Positions 1-9,249 of a stretch of 64,000 bases of DNA are shown here, piece after piece. The stretch's first letter is position 1. Every line of letters begins with the position of its first letter. This DNA comes from Semisulcospira habei (Eukaryota > Mollusca > Gastropoda > Semisulcospiridae): contig BTPG01000004.1 in the NCBI GenBank assembly GCA_036245525.1, positions 53,587,291 through 53,651,290 of the forward strand, given 5' to 3'. Both the position numbers and the translations under genes were made by a program. The notes under the pieces were generated by a model. That model was not told the DNA's origin, searched no databases, and worked only from the letters and a program-made list of their open reading frames with translations.

Positions 1-48
<48 letters not shown>
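1..48. repeat. (GT)n microsatellite
   Basis: Uninterrupted GT dinucleotides run from the window edge to about position 48, so the array may continue outside the window. The apparent Cys-Val reading frame across it is only the translated repeat. Confidence 0.95.
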
Positions 49-51
<3 letters not shown>

Positions 52-240
52 GTGCTTGTGCTTGTGTTTATGAATGTAAGTATGAAGATTTATACCTTTA
101 CAATTGTGTGTATGTGTGAGATTTTTTATGTTTATTTCCGCTTTTTCAATGATTTCTTTTTAAAAAACTTTATATTTCAATTTTTTATTAGTTATATATT
201 TAGTTTTTCCCAATTTAATAATTAGTATTTTTGTGATTTG

Positions 241-343
241 TGCATTATATGTAAAGTAGATTAGCAACGGCAAGTTCGAAAAATGGTTTCACCAAAACTT
301 CCACCGTTGTAAAATAAAGAATCATTGTCATTGTCATTGTCAT

Positions 344-345
<2 letters not shown>
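241..345 (+). mobile_element. Non-LTR retrotransposon 3' tail (AACGGCAAG...AATAAAG type)
   Basis: The segment reads AGCAACGGCAAGTTCGAAAA, then CACCGTTGTAAAATAAAG, then short ATTGTC repeats. The same tail recurs at 22310-22410 and 56225-56310 on the plus strand and at 57095-57215 on the minus strand. An AATAAA signal followed by short tandem repeats is typical of LINE or LINE-mobilised SINE 3' ends. The parent family is not identified. The terminal ATTGTC repeats run directly into a (TC)n tract. Confidence 0.65.
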
Positions 346-431
<86 letters not shown>

Positions 432-432
432 A
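343..432. repeat. (TC)n microsatellite
   Basis: Nearly pure TC dinucleotides with one TTT interruption near 419. It directly follows the short ATTGTC repeats of a non-LTR tail and may have grown from that tail. The Arg-Glu reading frame on the minus strand is an artefact of the repeat. Confidence 0.95.
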
Positions 433-695
433 GAGTGTTCACATCTATGTTTCCTTCATGGATATTGATAGCTCAGCTACTTTGCATCAGTAAACAACAA
501 CATTGGAGGCTTTCATGACTTAGCTAACAAATGTTTTATTTCTTTCAGTGGAGGGTCGCAGCTCGGTGGGAAATTCACGACCAGGATGATCACACTGTCT
601 TGTGCTTCCTTGTTGCCGTTCAAATATTGCCTTGATGTTAACGCGACTTCCCCGTGAATAAAAACTGATTCCCCTATTCTGTTTTAATGAAATGA

Positions 696-697
<2 letters not shown>

Positions 698-788
<91 letters not shown>
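698..788. repeat. (TC)n microsatellite
   Basis: A pure CT/TC run of about 90 bp. It sits immediately before a LINE coding remnant. Confidence 0.95.
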
Positions 789-789
<1 letters not shown>

Positions 790-791
<2 letters not shown>

Positions 792-965
792 CTCTATAAA
801 ACAAGTTTGACTTTCTCTGGCTCTAGTCTTTGGAATGCCTTGCCTAGAAACATCACGACATCAGCTACTTTCTCCTCGTTTAAAGTCAGTCTCATCAAGT
901 ACTTATTTTTGTCAGCAGCATCCCCGTGACTTTGCACATATTGAAAAGTACTATTTCTCATTAGA
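790..965 (+). pseudogene. LINE ORF2 C-terminal remnant
   Basis: Plus-strand translation contains a segment close to FSGSSLWNALPRNI followed by SFKVSLIKYLF. This is the pattern (F-S/Y-x-P-x-L-W-N-x-L-P ... S-F-K-x-x-L-K-x-Y-L-F) found at the C-terminus of CR1/L2/Jockey-group ORF2 proteins. Only about 45 residues remain, with stops downstream. Clade is uncertain. Confidence 0.5.
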
Positions 966-1339
966 TCATTAATTGCGTGTATCACAGGTTTCGATGACTC
1001 ATATTTATTCGGTACAGCTTGTATGTCGCCAGCTACTCATATGACTGACTAGCTTAACGTTATAAGCCGCGTAAGCGTGTGTGTGCGTTTGTGCGTGTGC
1101 GTACGTGTATATTAGAGACAGAGAGTGGCGTGCTCAAATGTGCATGCGTTATGTATGCGTATTAGGTTGTGTGTATTTTTATTATATTATTTTAATTAAA
1201 CCTCACAACATGTCATTATGCCCGACCAGTAAAGTTGGTAATTCCTATCTCACTTCCCCCTTACATTTTTTTCTTCTTCTTCATTCTTGGCTTGTGCTGT
1301 GTCATGTAATTTTTTTCCCTTTTCAGTAGTAGAAAGCAA
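966..1339. other. Unassigned intronic sequence
   Basis: AT-rich sequence with short TG-rich stretches near 1075-1110. No exon, retroelement domain or clear repeat boundary was found. It abuts the assembly gap. Confidence 0.5.
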
Positions 1340-1839
1340 NNNNNNNNNNNNNNNNNNNNNNNNNNNNNNNNNNNNNNNNNNNNNNNNNNNNNNNNNNNNN
1401 NNNNNNNNNNNNNNNNNNNNNNNNNNNNNNNNNNNNNNNNNNNNNNNNNNNNNNNNNNNNNNNNNNNNNNNNNNNNNNNNNNNNNNNNNNNNNNNNNNNN
1501 NNNNNNNNNNNNNNNNNNNNNNNNNNNNNNNNNNNNNNNNNNNNNNNNNNNNNNNNNNNNNNNNNNNNNNNNNNNNNNNNNNNNNNNNNNNNNNNNNNNN
1601 NNNNNNNNNNNNNNNNNNNNNNNNNNNNNNNNNNNNNNNNNNNNNNNNNNNNNNNNNNNNNNNNNNNNNNNNNNNNNNNNNNNNNNNNNNNNNNNNNNNN
1701 NNNNNNNNNNNNNNNNNNNNNNNNNNNNNNNNNNNNNNNNNNNNNNNNNNNNNNNNNNNNNNNNNNNNNNNNNNNNNNNNNNNNNNNNNNNNNNNNNNNN
1801 NNNNNNNNNNNNNNNNNNNNNNNNNNNNNNNNNNNNNNN
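1340..1839. other. Assembly gap (500 N)
   Basis: Exactly 500 N, a typical placeholder length. The sequence to its right begins inside the end of a Ty3/gypsy RNase H domain. The missing LTR, gag, protease and reverse transcriptase would need several kilobases, so the true gap is probably much larger than 500 bp. Confidence 0.98.
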
Positions 1840-1842
1840 AAT

Positions 1843-3402
1843 GTGTTGGCTGATTTGTTGTCTAGAGTGCCGCAAATAAACGGAAAGGAGTTAGTATCAG
1901 AAGAGACGGAAGAAATAGTTACAGAAGTGAGCGACAATGCGTTCCAGATAGGGGTGATTAACTCCAGTCAGTTTAAACCAAAGCAGTTTGCAAGTTGTCA
2001 GACGGATGATCCAAGAGAAACTTTAGAAAAGGTAGAGGTGACAGGGTTCGATATGATCACGGAGCAAGACAAAGATCCAGACATTGTTAAGTTGAAAGAG
2101 CAGCTACTGAACGAGGAAGCACCGGCCAGTGTAAAAAGGAGGTATTTGTTCATAGAAGATGTCTTGTATTTCTTGTCGAATATTGATGACGATCCAGTAG
2201 CGAGATTAGTGGTGCCATGCCATTTGGTGGAGCATGTCATAAACCAGTATTATGACGGAAATGGGCACATGGGCCTTGACAAGACTTACGACACCATCAA
2301 ACAGAAGTATTTTTGGCCAAACATGTACAGGGGGTTGAACGAATACATAGGCGGTTGCATTACCTGTCAGCAAAGGGTTTTGCAGAAACAAAAAGTCCCA
2401 GTGCAGGAAATGGACGTTCCTCCATATCCGTTTGCGAAGGTTAGTGTAGACATACAGGGTCCATTCCCTACTAGTCTGTCCGGGAACAAGTACATTTTAG
2501 GGTTTGTTTGCCATTACAGCGGATATCCAGAGTGCTTTCCAGCGCCAGATAAGTCGGCAGAAACTGTTGCTCAAATCTTGATGGATGAGATAATTCCTCG
2601 ACACGGCTGTCCTTTGCAGGTGGTTACCGATAATGGCACAGAAAATGTCAATCGGATCATGAGGGAGGTTCTCAGTGAACTAAACATAGATCATGTCTTG
2701 ACGAGCTATTATCATCCACAGTCTAACGCCAAGGTAGAAAGATTTCATCGTACCATGAATGATATCATGTCGAAGAAAATACAGGAAGATATCCAAACGT
2801 GGGATTTGCACATCAATCATGCGTTGTCGGCATACAGGGTTAGCGTTTCAGAAACGACTCGGTGCTCTCCATTCTTTCTACTGTATAACAGAGATCTAGT
2901 GTTACCATTAGATAACATACTGAGGCCTAGACGGAAATATGTCGGAGAGGACCTTCATAAGGTAGCCTTAGAACAACAGCACAAATTGTTCACCCAGGTG
3001 CATCAACGGATAAAGAAATCGCAGAAGCGGGGGGTAAAATATGCAAACAGACAGGTCAAAAGTGACGAAATCAAAGTCGGGGACCCAGTGTACTATAAAA
3101 ATAATCAAAGGAAAAACAAGCTAGACAGCAAATGGAAACCTTACTATAGAGTGGTCGAGCAAACAACCCCAGTAACGTACAGGATCAGGAACCAATTGAC
3201 TGGTGAAGTAGTTAAAGTGCATGCAGAGCACATAAGACTCGCTAAGTTAGATGAGTGGCCTAAACCCTCAGCGGAAACAATTAGGCCCCTCAGAAAGACT
3301 AATTATGCGATCGCACCGGAAGACAGCTCTTCCAGTGACAGTGAAGATGTAGGCGACTTACCTTCAAGAGAAAGTTGGATCAAAAGACAGCGTAGAGAGT
3401 AG
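1843..3402 (+). CDS. Ty3/gypsy Pol C-terminus: end of RNase H plus integrase
   Basis: The visible frame gives 519 residues, open at its left end into the gap, so the first Met is not the real start. It opens with the RNase H terminal motif (ADLLSRVP, residues 3-10). A zinc-binding HHCC module follows (H131, H142, C172, C175). The integrase core shows D203 (SVDIQG), D263 (VTDNG) and E299 (KVER), with 35 residues between the last two, as in the DD35E pattern. A C-terminal GPY/F-like chromatin-facing module is near residues 430-470 (KWKPYYRVVE ... VHAEHIRL). The enzyme would insert the element's cDNA into chromosomal DNA. No stop or frameshift is seen in the visible part. Confidence 0.9.
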   Translation: MLADLLSRVPQINGKELVSEETEEIVTEVSDNAFQIGVINSSQFKPKQFASCQTDDPRETLEKVEVTGFDMITEQDKDPDIVKLKEQLLNEEAPASVKRRYLFIEDVLYFLSNIDDDPVARLVVPCHLVEHVINQYYDGNGHMGLDKTYDTIKQKYFWPNMYRGLNEYIGGCITCQQRVLQKQKVPVQEMDVPPYPFAKVSVDIQGPFPTSLSGNKYILGFVCHYSGYPECFPAPDKSAETVAQILMDEIIPRHGCPLQVVTDNGTENVNRIMREVLSELNIDHVLTSYYHPQSNAKVERFHRTMNDIMSKKIQEDIQTWDLHINHALSAYRVSVSETTRCSPFFLLYNRDLVLPLDNILRPRRKYVGEDLHKVALEQQHKLFTQVHQRIKKSQKRGVKYANRQVKSDEIKVGDPVYYKNNQRKNKLDSKWKPYYRVVEQTTPVTYRIRNQLTGEVVKVHAEHIRLAKLDEWPKPSAETIRPLRKTNYAIAPEDSSSSDSEDVGDLPSRESWIKRQRRE

Positions 3403-3702
3403 GAGAACTCGTCTTCAGAAGACGACATGCCTCTCATGGAGTTAGCAAAAAAGGGTTAGACGCCAGAAGAGGAGACAAACAGTCGAAGCAGAATCGGCTG
3501 ATGTTAGCTCGGGCGAAGGCACATCAGATAACTCTGATGATGATAGGATAAAGCATGTGGACGCAATCCTGCCTAAGTCTAGGAGTAAAGGAGTGAGGCG
3601 GTTATTAAAGGCTATAGGAGATCTACTTTAGGCTTCATTTAAAATGCAACTCTCAAGTGGTATTGAGAGAGGATCAATCAGGAAATCGTGCAGATAATGC
3701 AG
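3403..3702 (+). other. Ty3/gypsy post-integrase region, left of the DIRS insertion
   Basis: Follows the pol stop codon directly. Acidic and serine-rich codons suggest a decayed or short coding extension, but frames are closed. The segment should be contiguous with 10630-11307 in the pre-insertion element. Confidence 0.5.
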
Positions 3703-3721
3703 TTGTTTTCTCAAAACACAT

Positions 3722-3912
3722 TACCGATGGTATTACACTTAGGAATGGTTCTTAGCTAGCCTAATTTTAGCCAAATTTGGTTGTGTCCGTATACGGTATC
3801 GTTGGCAGGAGTGGGGCGCCATAGAATAGGCCCCCGCCAGAATAGCCTCCCCTTCTTCCCATCCGGTGCGAAAATACCCGTCATACCTCAGTTTAGTTCT
3901 TAGCTGGCGCCG
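3722..3912 (+). repeat. DIRS left inverted terminal repeat
   Basis: Matches the reverse complement of 10403-10585 with few differences. Both contain the conserved stretch ATTACCGATGGTATTAC / ATACCATCGGTAA at the outer side and CTCAGTTTAGTT at the inner side. A diverged related terminus lies at 17277-17460. Confidence 0.9.
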
Positions 3913-4361
3913 AGTTCGGTTGTGTCCACTTCGAGCTCCGTGCTGACTTGAACCGGTCTTCGACCTTGGTTGGACTTGCGTCTTCACTCGGCGGCTACTT
4001 GTCTGCGCCTGGGTCTGTTCGACACTGTGTCTGGCGGTTTCTGGTGACGGGAAACTTAGCAGTGGGGACTGGGCCTTGTGGTTTCTGAGCACGACTTCGA
4101 CTTGCTGCCCGGTCGGACTTCGCGGCGAGCTACCACTTGCGTCGGGGTCTTCACTTCGCTGGACAGACGTGGGTTGACACCGATCTCGACATGGCCAGGT
4201 AACATCTCGGTACATGCCCTCGACCGGCGCTCTGGGGGGGAAAGAGCGCCGAGCGTCGGCACGTGCGGTGCACTCGCTTCGTTTTTCGAGTAGGCTCGAT
4301 ACATTGTGCGCGCAGTCACTTCTTGCGTGTCCTTAGAGGCCACGCTCGCTCGTCCTTCATT

Positions 4362-7169
4362 ATGCTATCTTGTTTCAGATACCAGGTTCGTACCTGCACG
4401 ATGTGTCGGGATTTTCAATGGCCCTCAGATGAACACGAGTTTTGCCTTCCCTGCTCCGGTTGTGATTCAACCCATACTTGTGATGTCTGCGCCTCATGGC
4501 CGGAAGAAGCGTGGTCAGACCTGTGGCGTTTCTACTGCAGGGAGCGTCCGAGGCCTATGCAAGACCGGCCGACGCGGACGGCCAGCCCTAAGGAGAAAAC
4601 CCAGTCAGTCACAGGGACTTCGTTGTCCCGCAGAGACTATTCCAGGCCTAGCAGGAATAACCCGGCTGAGACGACCGGAGGCCCACAGGTGGAACCTAAG
4701 TCAGTAACAGGGACTTCGTTGTCCCGCAGAGACTATCCCAGGCCTAGCAGAAGTAACCTGGCTGAGACGACCGGAGGCCCACAGGTGGGATCAAAGTCAG
4801 TAACAGGGACTTCGTTGTCCCGCAGAGACTATTCCAGGCCTCGCAGAAGTGACCTGGCTGAGACGACCGGAGGCCCAAAGGTGGGACCTAAGCCAGTGAC
4901 AGGGACTTCGTTGTCCCGCAGAGACCATTCCAGTCCTGGCAGTAGTAACTGGGCAGAGACGACCAAATGTACGAAGGTGGGCCCCAAGTCGGTGACAGAG
5001 ACTGTGTTGTCCCACGGAGAGCGTACAAAGCCTACCAGAGAGCGCCGGTCAGAGGCCTCTAGAGGTTACATAGGGACTTCGTTGTCCCGCAGAGACCATA
5101 GGTCACCGCCGAGAGATCGATCTTTAGAGACGACCACGGACACCCTTGGGGGGCCCAAGGCAGGGCCTTTACCTGTGGCGGACAAGGCACCGGAACCTGG
5201 AAATGCGTCAGCGGGTGAGTTAGCTGACACGTCGTTAGTGCTAGTAGCGGCAACCATTGATAAGGCCGCAGAGATGGCGGCACTTGGCGACACCACGACG
5301 CTACCAGCCTTCGCTCGCTCGGAAGATCGCAGGCTCGACAAGTATAAGCGCCTGCGGGAGGGACGGCTGTCGGGGACTCTGGTCCATTATGAGCAGAGAA
5401 ACACGCCCTCGAGTGCGGCCTTGGTGGCCACCTCGCCGCACGATAGAGCGGACAAACGACAGACAGAGAGATTTCCGCCTTTGCGAGACGCAGGCCCCCG
5501 CAGGGTGGACAAGCCGGGTTTGGACACGCGCACTACCTCCAGATCCCAGGTTAGGGGTGATGCTTCTGTTTCGCCTTTCCGAGCGCGGGGCCACAGCACA
5601 CGCGGCAGATATAGTTTGGAAAGACGACCTTCGACCTCACGTCGGGATCCTGATCGCCGCTTTCGTTCGAGAGAGCTTAGCTCTTCGGACTCGAGTTGCT
5701 ACCCCTTACCACGCAGAGACACTCAAAGGAGATCGAGTCCGAGACGGCACACCAGTACAGTGGACTCTTACCGTCATGTTAGCCCTCGTTCCTTTCGTCA
5801 TCACGCCTCACGGGACCCCCGTGACAGGCGTCGCTCAGCGACACGGACAAAACAGGACTCACGTCGGTCCCGGCGGACTTCGCACAGTTCCCGCTCTTCG
5901 CGTCACAGCCGCTCGCCGCGGGTGCACCGGGCTCCCAGGAGTTCGCCTTCTGCAACCGATGGAAGACTTCCTCTTCCCAACATGGCTTCGTCGCCGCGGC
6001 ACCACACGACCCCCCTTGCGCCCGCGGATCCCGGGAGGGCTTCAGACAAGCTTGGAATCACTGCTCGTGTTCTGGACTCCGTCAGCCTGACTCCTGGAGA
6101 CTCGGTGTCCGCCTGGTTGGACGCCGCGCCAAGCCTGCACTCGGATTCTCCGGAGGAAACGGATGTTCCCCCAGCGTCGTTCGGACACAGAACGGAGACC
6201 ATGCGTGCGTTAGACGAAGCGGCGCGACTTATTGCCGCTACCTTACCGGCGGAAGACTGCCCTCCTTCTCCACCGGCTAAGAAGAGAGCCTCGGCCTTTG
6301 TGGACGCGGAGCGTCACGCCAAGCGCTTCAAGTCTCTACCGCAACCGCCTGGATTTCGGGACATCCGAGATGCCCTGTCGACTCATCTACTTCAGGGTTC
6401 GCTTGGAGATACGGGATTCTTCTCGGACCACAAGCGGCCGGCGGACCTCATGATAGCTTTCCAGCAGAAGTGGTACGCAGGACATTCTCAGGCCTTCGCT
6501 TGCCCTCTGCCGGAGGTGGATCCCTCAGCGACTTCCTGTGCGGGCCTTACTCGACAAAAAGAAAGAGCGGTATTCCCCCCTGGACTGACTAAGACGGCGG
6601 TACTCATCCGCAATGCGCTAGCTTCGGCAGGGTTCTTGGACTTGGCGACTCAGGCGATAGTTCGACGGGTGGAGGAAGCTTGGAGCCCTACCATCGCACC
6701 GCTCTTGACCGACATCTTAGCCTTGACCGTGTCTTGCAACCGCGCAGCCTACCACACCTCGGTCAACGCGATGACGGCGGCGGCAAACTGCGACCTCATG
6801 CGGCGAGATGCTGTTTTACAAGCCTGCTCACTGCCGTCGGAGATCAAGAACCAGCTGCGGCGGGCCCCGCTTGGCAACGAGCTCCTCTTCGGCCCTCATT
6901 GGCAGTCGGTTAAGGAATCCAGCAAGGAATTGTGGCCCACCAGGTTCGCCCCGCCCCGCTTTCCTACAGCCCGCAGGCCCGCGGGTCGAGGCTTGCGGAC
7001 CACCAGACCCAGCGTTCGCCCCTTTACCATTCGTGGACGTCTCCCCCCCCGCCAACCGGCCTTTGGTCGCCCCCGCCGACCTAAACCCGGCCCCGCAGAC
7101 GCCCCCGTCCCCGCCCCCGCTTGGCCTAGACCTGCCCGCCGTCCTTTCGGGCGTGGTAGGGCCCGATGA
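4362..7169 (+). CDS. DIRS ORF1, Gag-like protein
   Basis: The frame is open from 4263, but the first ATG is 4362, giving 935 residues. The N-terminus has three CxxC pairs (C12/C15, C28/C31, C40/C43), suggesting zinc binding. Residues about 82-210 consist of imperfect 32-residue repeats (TGTSLSRRD ... AETTGGP), encoded by a 96-bp DNA repeat. A long Arg/Ser-rich region follows, suited to nucleic-acid binding. The last 300 residues are better ordered and resemble the conserved part of DIRS Gag-like proteins (for example GFRDIRDALSTHLLQ). It overlaps the RT frame by about 360 nt. The role in particle assembly is inferred by analogy. Confidence 0.8.
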   Translation: MLSCFRYQVRTCTMCRDFQWPSDEHEFCLPCSGCDSTHTCDVCASWPEEAWSDLWRFYCRERPRPMQDRPTRTASPKEKTQSVTGTSLSRRDYSRPSRNNPAETTGGPQVEPKSVTGTSLSRRDYPRPSRSNLAETTGGPQVGSKSVTGTSLSRRDYSRPRRSDLAETTGGPKVGPKPVTGTSLSRRDHSSPGSSNWAETTKCTKVGPKSVTETVLSHGERTKPTRERRSEASRGYIGTSLSRRDHRSPPRDRSLETTTDTLGGPKAGPLPVADKAPEPGNASAGELADTSLVLVAATIDKAAEMAALGDTTTLPAFARSEDRRLDKYKRLREGRLSGTLVHYEQRNTPSSAALVATSPHDRADKRQTERFPPLRDAGPRRVDKPGLDTRTTSRSQVRGDASVSPFRARGHSTRGRYSLERRPSTSRRDPDRRFRSRELSSSDSSCYPLPRRDTQRRSSPRRHTSTVDSYRHVSPRSFRHHASRDPRDRRRSATRTKQDSRRSRRTSHSSRSSRHSRSPRVHRAPRSSPSATDGRLPLPNMASSPRHHTTPLAPADPGRASDKLGITARVLDSVSLTPGDSVSAWLDAAPSLHSDSPEETDVPPASFGHRTETMRALDEAARLIAATLPAEDCPPSPPAKKRASAFVDAERHAKRFKSLPQPPGFRDIRDALSTHLLQGSLGDTGFFSDHKRPADLMIAFQQKWYAGHSQAFACPLPEVDPSATSCAGLTRQKERAVFPPGLTKTAVLIRNALASAGFLDLATQAIVRRVEEAWSPTIAPLLTDILALTVSCNRAAYHTSVNAMTAAANCDLMRRDAVLQACSLPSEIKNQLRRAPLGNELLFGPHWQSVKESSKELWPTRFAPPRFPTARRPAGRGLRTTRPSVRPFTIRGRLPPRQPAFGRPRRPKPGPADAPVPAPAWPRPARRPFGRGRAR
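4603..5090 (+). repeat. 96-bp coding tandem repeat inside DIRS ORF1
   Basis: Units starting near 4606, 4702, 4798 and 4894 share GGGACTTCGTTGTCCCGCAG. Later units near 4990 and 5070 are more diverged. The 96-bp period keeps the ORF1 frame and encodes 32-residue repeats. Confidence 0.85.
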
Positions 7170-9249
7170 CTACACTCCGACCACGTCTCCCCCGACCGCT
7201 TCCGGGTCCCCTGTCGGCGGGAGACTAGCACTTCACAGCGACGCTTGGACCTCGCTGTTTCCCGACGACCCGTGGATCCTCTCGACAGTTTGCCAAGGCC
7301 TACAGCTGTCGTTCCGCTCACCCCCTCCACTGCACCGGTCTCCACTTTGGACGTCGATGCCAGTCGACTCGCTCAGAGCAGAGGCACTACGCAACGAGGT
7401 GGCTGCTCTACTCCAGAAGAACGCCACAGAGGTAGTCAGACGCCACGACTCTCCGGCCTTCTACAGTCGTCTGTTTGTTGTTCCCAAGCCGGGGGGCAAG
7501 TGGCGTCCGGTCATAGACCTCTCCGCCCTGAACAAGTTCCTCGTCGCCCCGCCGTTCCGGATGGAAACCGCTCGAGCCCTGCGTTCCGCGGTGCAGCCGT
7601 TCGATTTCGCCATCAGCCTCGACCTCTCAGACGCCTATCTTCATGTTCCCATGCACCCGGCGTCCAGACGCTTCCTTCGGTTCGCCTTTGCCGGAATCGT
7701 CTACCAGTTCCGCGCTCTACCCTTTGGTCTCAACCTCAGCCCGTGGGTGTTCACCAGGATCATGGACGCGGTCGTCGCCAGGGCCAGAAGGACGAGCTCA
7801 AGCCCTACGTCCAACTACCTCGACGATCTTCTTCTACGAAACCAGGTGGACTCCGCCTTGGAGAGGGACCGAGACGCACTCCTAGACCTCCTCGAATTCC
7901 TCGGGTTCATCGTCAACAAGGGCAAGTCCGACCTCTCCCCGTCCCGCCGTTTCGTCCACCTGGGAATGGAGTTCCACACCGATCTCAACTTAGTGCGACT
8001 CCCGGAGACGCGTATACAGAAGATCAGCGATCTGGCGCGACAGGTGGCTCAGCAGGACAAGGTCTCTGCACGGGTGTGGCTACAGTTGCTGGGCCTGATG
8101 AGCGCGGCCTCAGACCTGATTCCCCTGGGACGTCTTTATTCCCGACCGCTCCAGTTGCACCTACTACTTCATTGGCGACCCTCGAAGGACGACATCGACG
8201 CTCTGATTCCGGTTCCCCCGATGTTACTTCCACACCTGAGGCGCTGGGCGGACCACAACTGGCTGGCTTCGGGAGTCTCCCTTTACACACCGCCTCCCAG
8301 CTTGTCCCTTTGCGTCGACGCAAGTCTCACCGGTTGGGGAGCCCATCTGCTACCGTCATTCACGACAGCCTCGGGGGTGTGGCCCACGGATCTTCTGACC
8401 CGACACATAAACTGGTTGGAGTTGCAGGCGGTGTGGCAGGCGTTATTGACGTGGGACTCTCAGCTCCAGGGTCAGGAACTGCTCGTGCTGTCCGACAACT
8501 CGACAGTCGTCGCCTACCTACAGAAGCAGGGCGGTACGCGCTCCCCATCTCTGTGCATCCTCCTGTACCAGCTGCTTCGTTGGTGCGAAGATCGGGGCAT
8601 CACTCTGCGCGCCAGGCACATTCCAGGTCATCTCAACGTGCTGGCCGACTCCTTATCACGCCGCGGACAGCTCCTACACACAGAATGGACACTGCGGCCG
8701 GACATCTTCCAGTTGATCGCGGCCAGATGGGAAGCTCCTATGATCGACCTGTTCGCCACCCGTTGGAACCACCAGTTGCCGCTGTTCGTCTCACCGGTTC
8801 CAGATCCTCTAGCTTGGGCGGTCGACGCACTGTCCATTCCCTGGGACGGGCTCATCGCCTACGCTTATCCGCCGACGGTGCTGGTTCCCAAAGTCCTCCA
8901 CAAGCTTCGCGGCTGCAACACGATTCTGTTCCTGGTGGCGCCCTTCTGCTGGAGCAAGTCGTGGACGACGGACCTGCTGAACCTAGCCACCAGTCCTCCT
9001 CTGCAGCTTCCTACGCCTCGCACGATGCTCAAGCAGCCTCGACAGCCGCTGTTTCACCCTTGCCCGGAGCGCCTCCTTCTACACGCTTGGAGGTTGTGCG
9101 GCAGGCCCTCACCAGAAGAGGCTTCTCAGGTGACACAGTGGAAGCTATCGCTGCTGCGCGCAGACCCTCTACCAGACGAGTCTACGAGGGGAAGTGGAAG
9201 GTGCTGTGCGACTGGTGTGGTGACAACAACCTTACCCCCACTGAGTTGA
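6808..9249 (+). CDS. DIRS ORF2: reverse transcriptase and RNase H
   Basis: 813 residues from an ATG lying inside ORF1. Reverse transcriptase motifs are RPVIDLSALNKF, LDLSDAYLHVP, ALPFGLNLSP and the catalytic box YLDD (Y337, D339, D340). RNase H follows with D504 (CVDAS), E538 (NWLELQ), D563 (LSDNS) and a late HIPGHLNVLADSLSR block. The last 170 residues (RPDIFQLIAARW ... DLFATRWN) form the region that follows RNase H in DIRS elements, sometimes described as methyltransferase-like; no catalytic motif is claimed here. The protein copies element RNA into DNA. The first 140 residues are proline-rich and may not be used; a downstream start is possible. Confidence 0.92.
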   Translation: MLFYKPAHCRRRSRTSCGGPRLATSSSSALIGSRLRNPARNCGPPGSPRPAFLQPAGPRVEACGPPDPAFAPLPFVDVSPPANRPLVAPADLNPAPQTPPSPPPLGLDLPAVLSGVVGPDDYTPTTSPPTASGSPVGGRLALHSDAWTSLFPDDPWILSTVCQGLQLSFRSPPPLHRSPLWTSMPVDSLRAEALRNEVAALLQKNATEVVRRHDSPAFYSRLFVVPKPGGKWRPVIDLSALNKFLVAPPFRMETARALRSAVQPFDFAISLDLSDAYLHVPMHPASRRFLRFAFAGIVYQFRALPFGLNLSPWVFTRIMDAVVARARRTSSSPTSNYLDDLLLRNQVDSALERDRDALLDLLEFLGFIVNKGKSDLSPSRRFVHLGMEFHTDLNLVRLPETRIQKISDLARQVAQQDKVSARVWLQLLGLMSAASDLIPLGRLYSRPLQLHLLLHWRPSKDDIDALIPVPPMLLPHLRRWADHNWLASGVSLYTPPPSLSLCVDASLTGWGAHLLPSFTTASGVWPTDLLTRHINWLELQAVWQALLTWDSQLQGQELLVLSDNSTVVAYLQKQGGTRSPSLCILLYQLLRWCEDRGITLRARHIPGHLNVLADSLSRRGQLLHTEWTLRPDIFQLIAARWEAPMIDLFATRWNHQLPLFVSPVPDPLAWAVDALSIPWDGLIAYAYPPTVLVPKVLHKLRGCNTILFLVAPFCWSKSWTTDLLNLATSPPLQLPTPRTMLKQPRQPLFHPCPERLLLHAWRLCGRPSPEEASQVTQWKLSLLRADPLPDESTRGSGRCCATGVVTTTLPPLS

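Noticed and set aside
245..804. Arg-Glu repeat proteins on the minus strand
   Set aside because: Translation of (TC)n microsatellites only.
3739..4215. Minus-strand frames in the DIRS left terminal repeat
   Set aside because: Antisense to the terminal repeat and to the start of ORF1, with no recognised domain.
4263..4361. Non-ATG extension of DIRS ORF1
   Set aside because: There is no ATG in this stretch; the first ATG is 4362 and the Cys-pair module begins directly after it.
7245..9038. Upstream 600 codons of the DIRS recombinase frame
   Set aside because: Overlaps the well-supported RT-RNase H frame completely and shows no domain; probably open by chance in GC-rich sequence.
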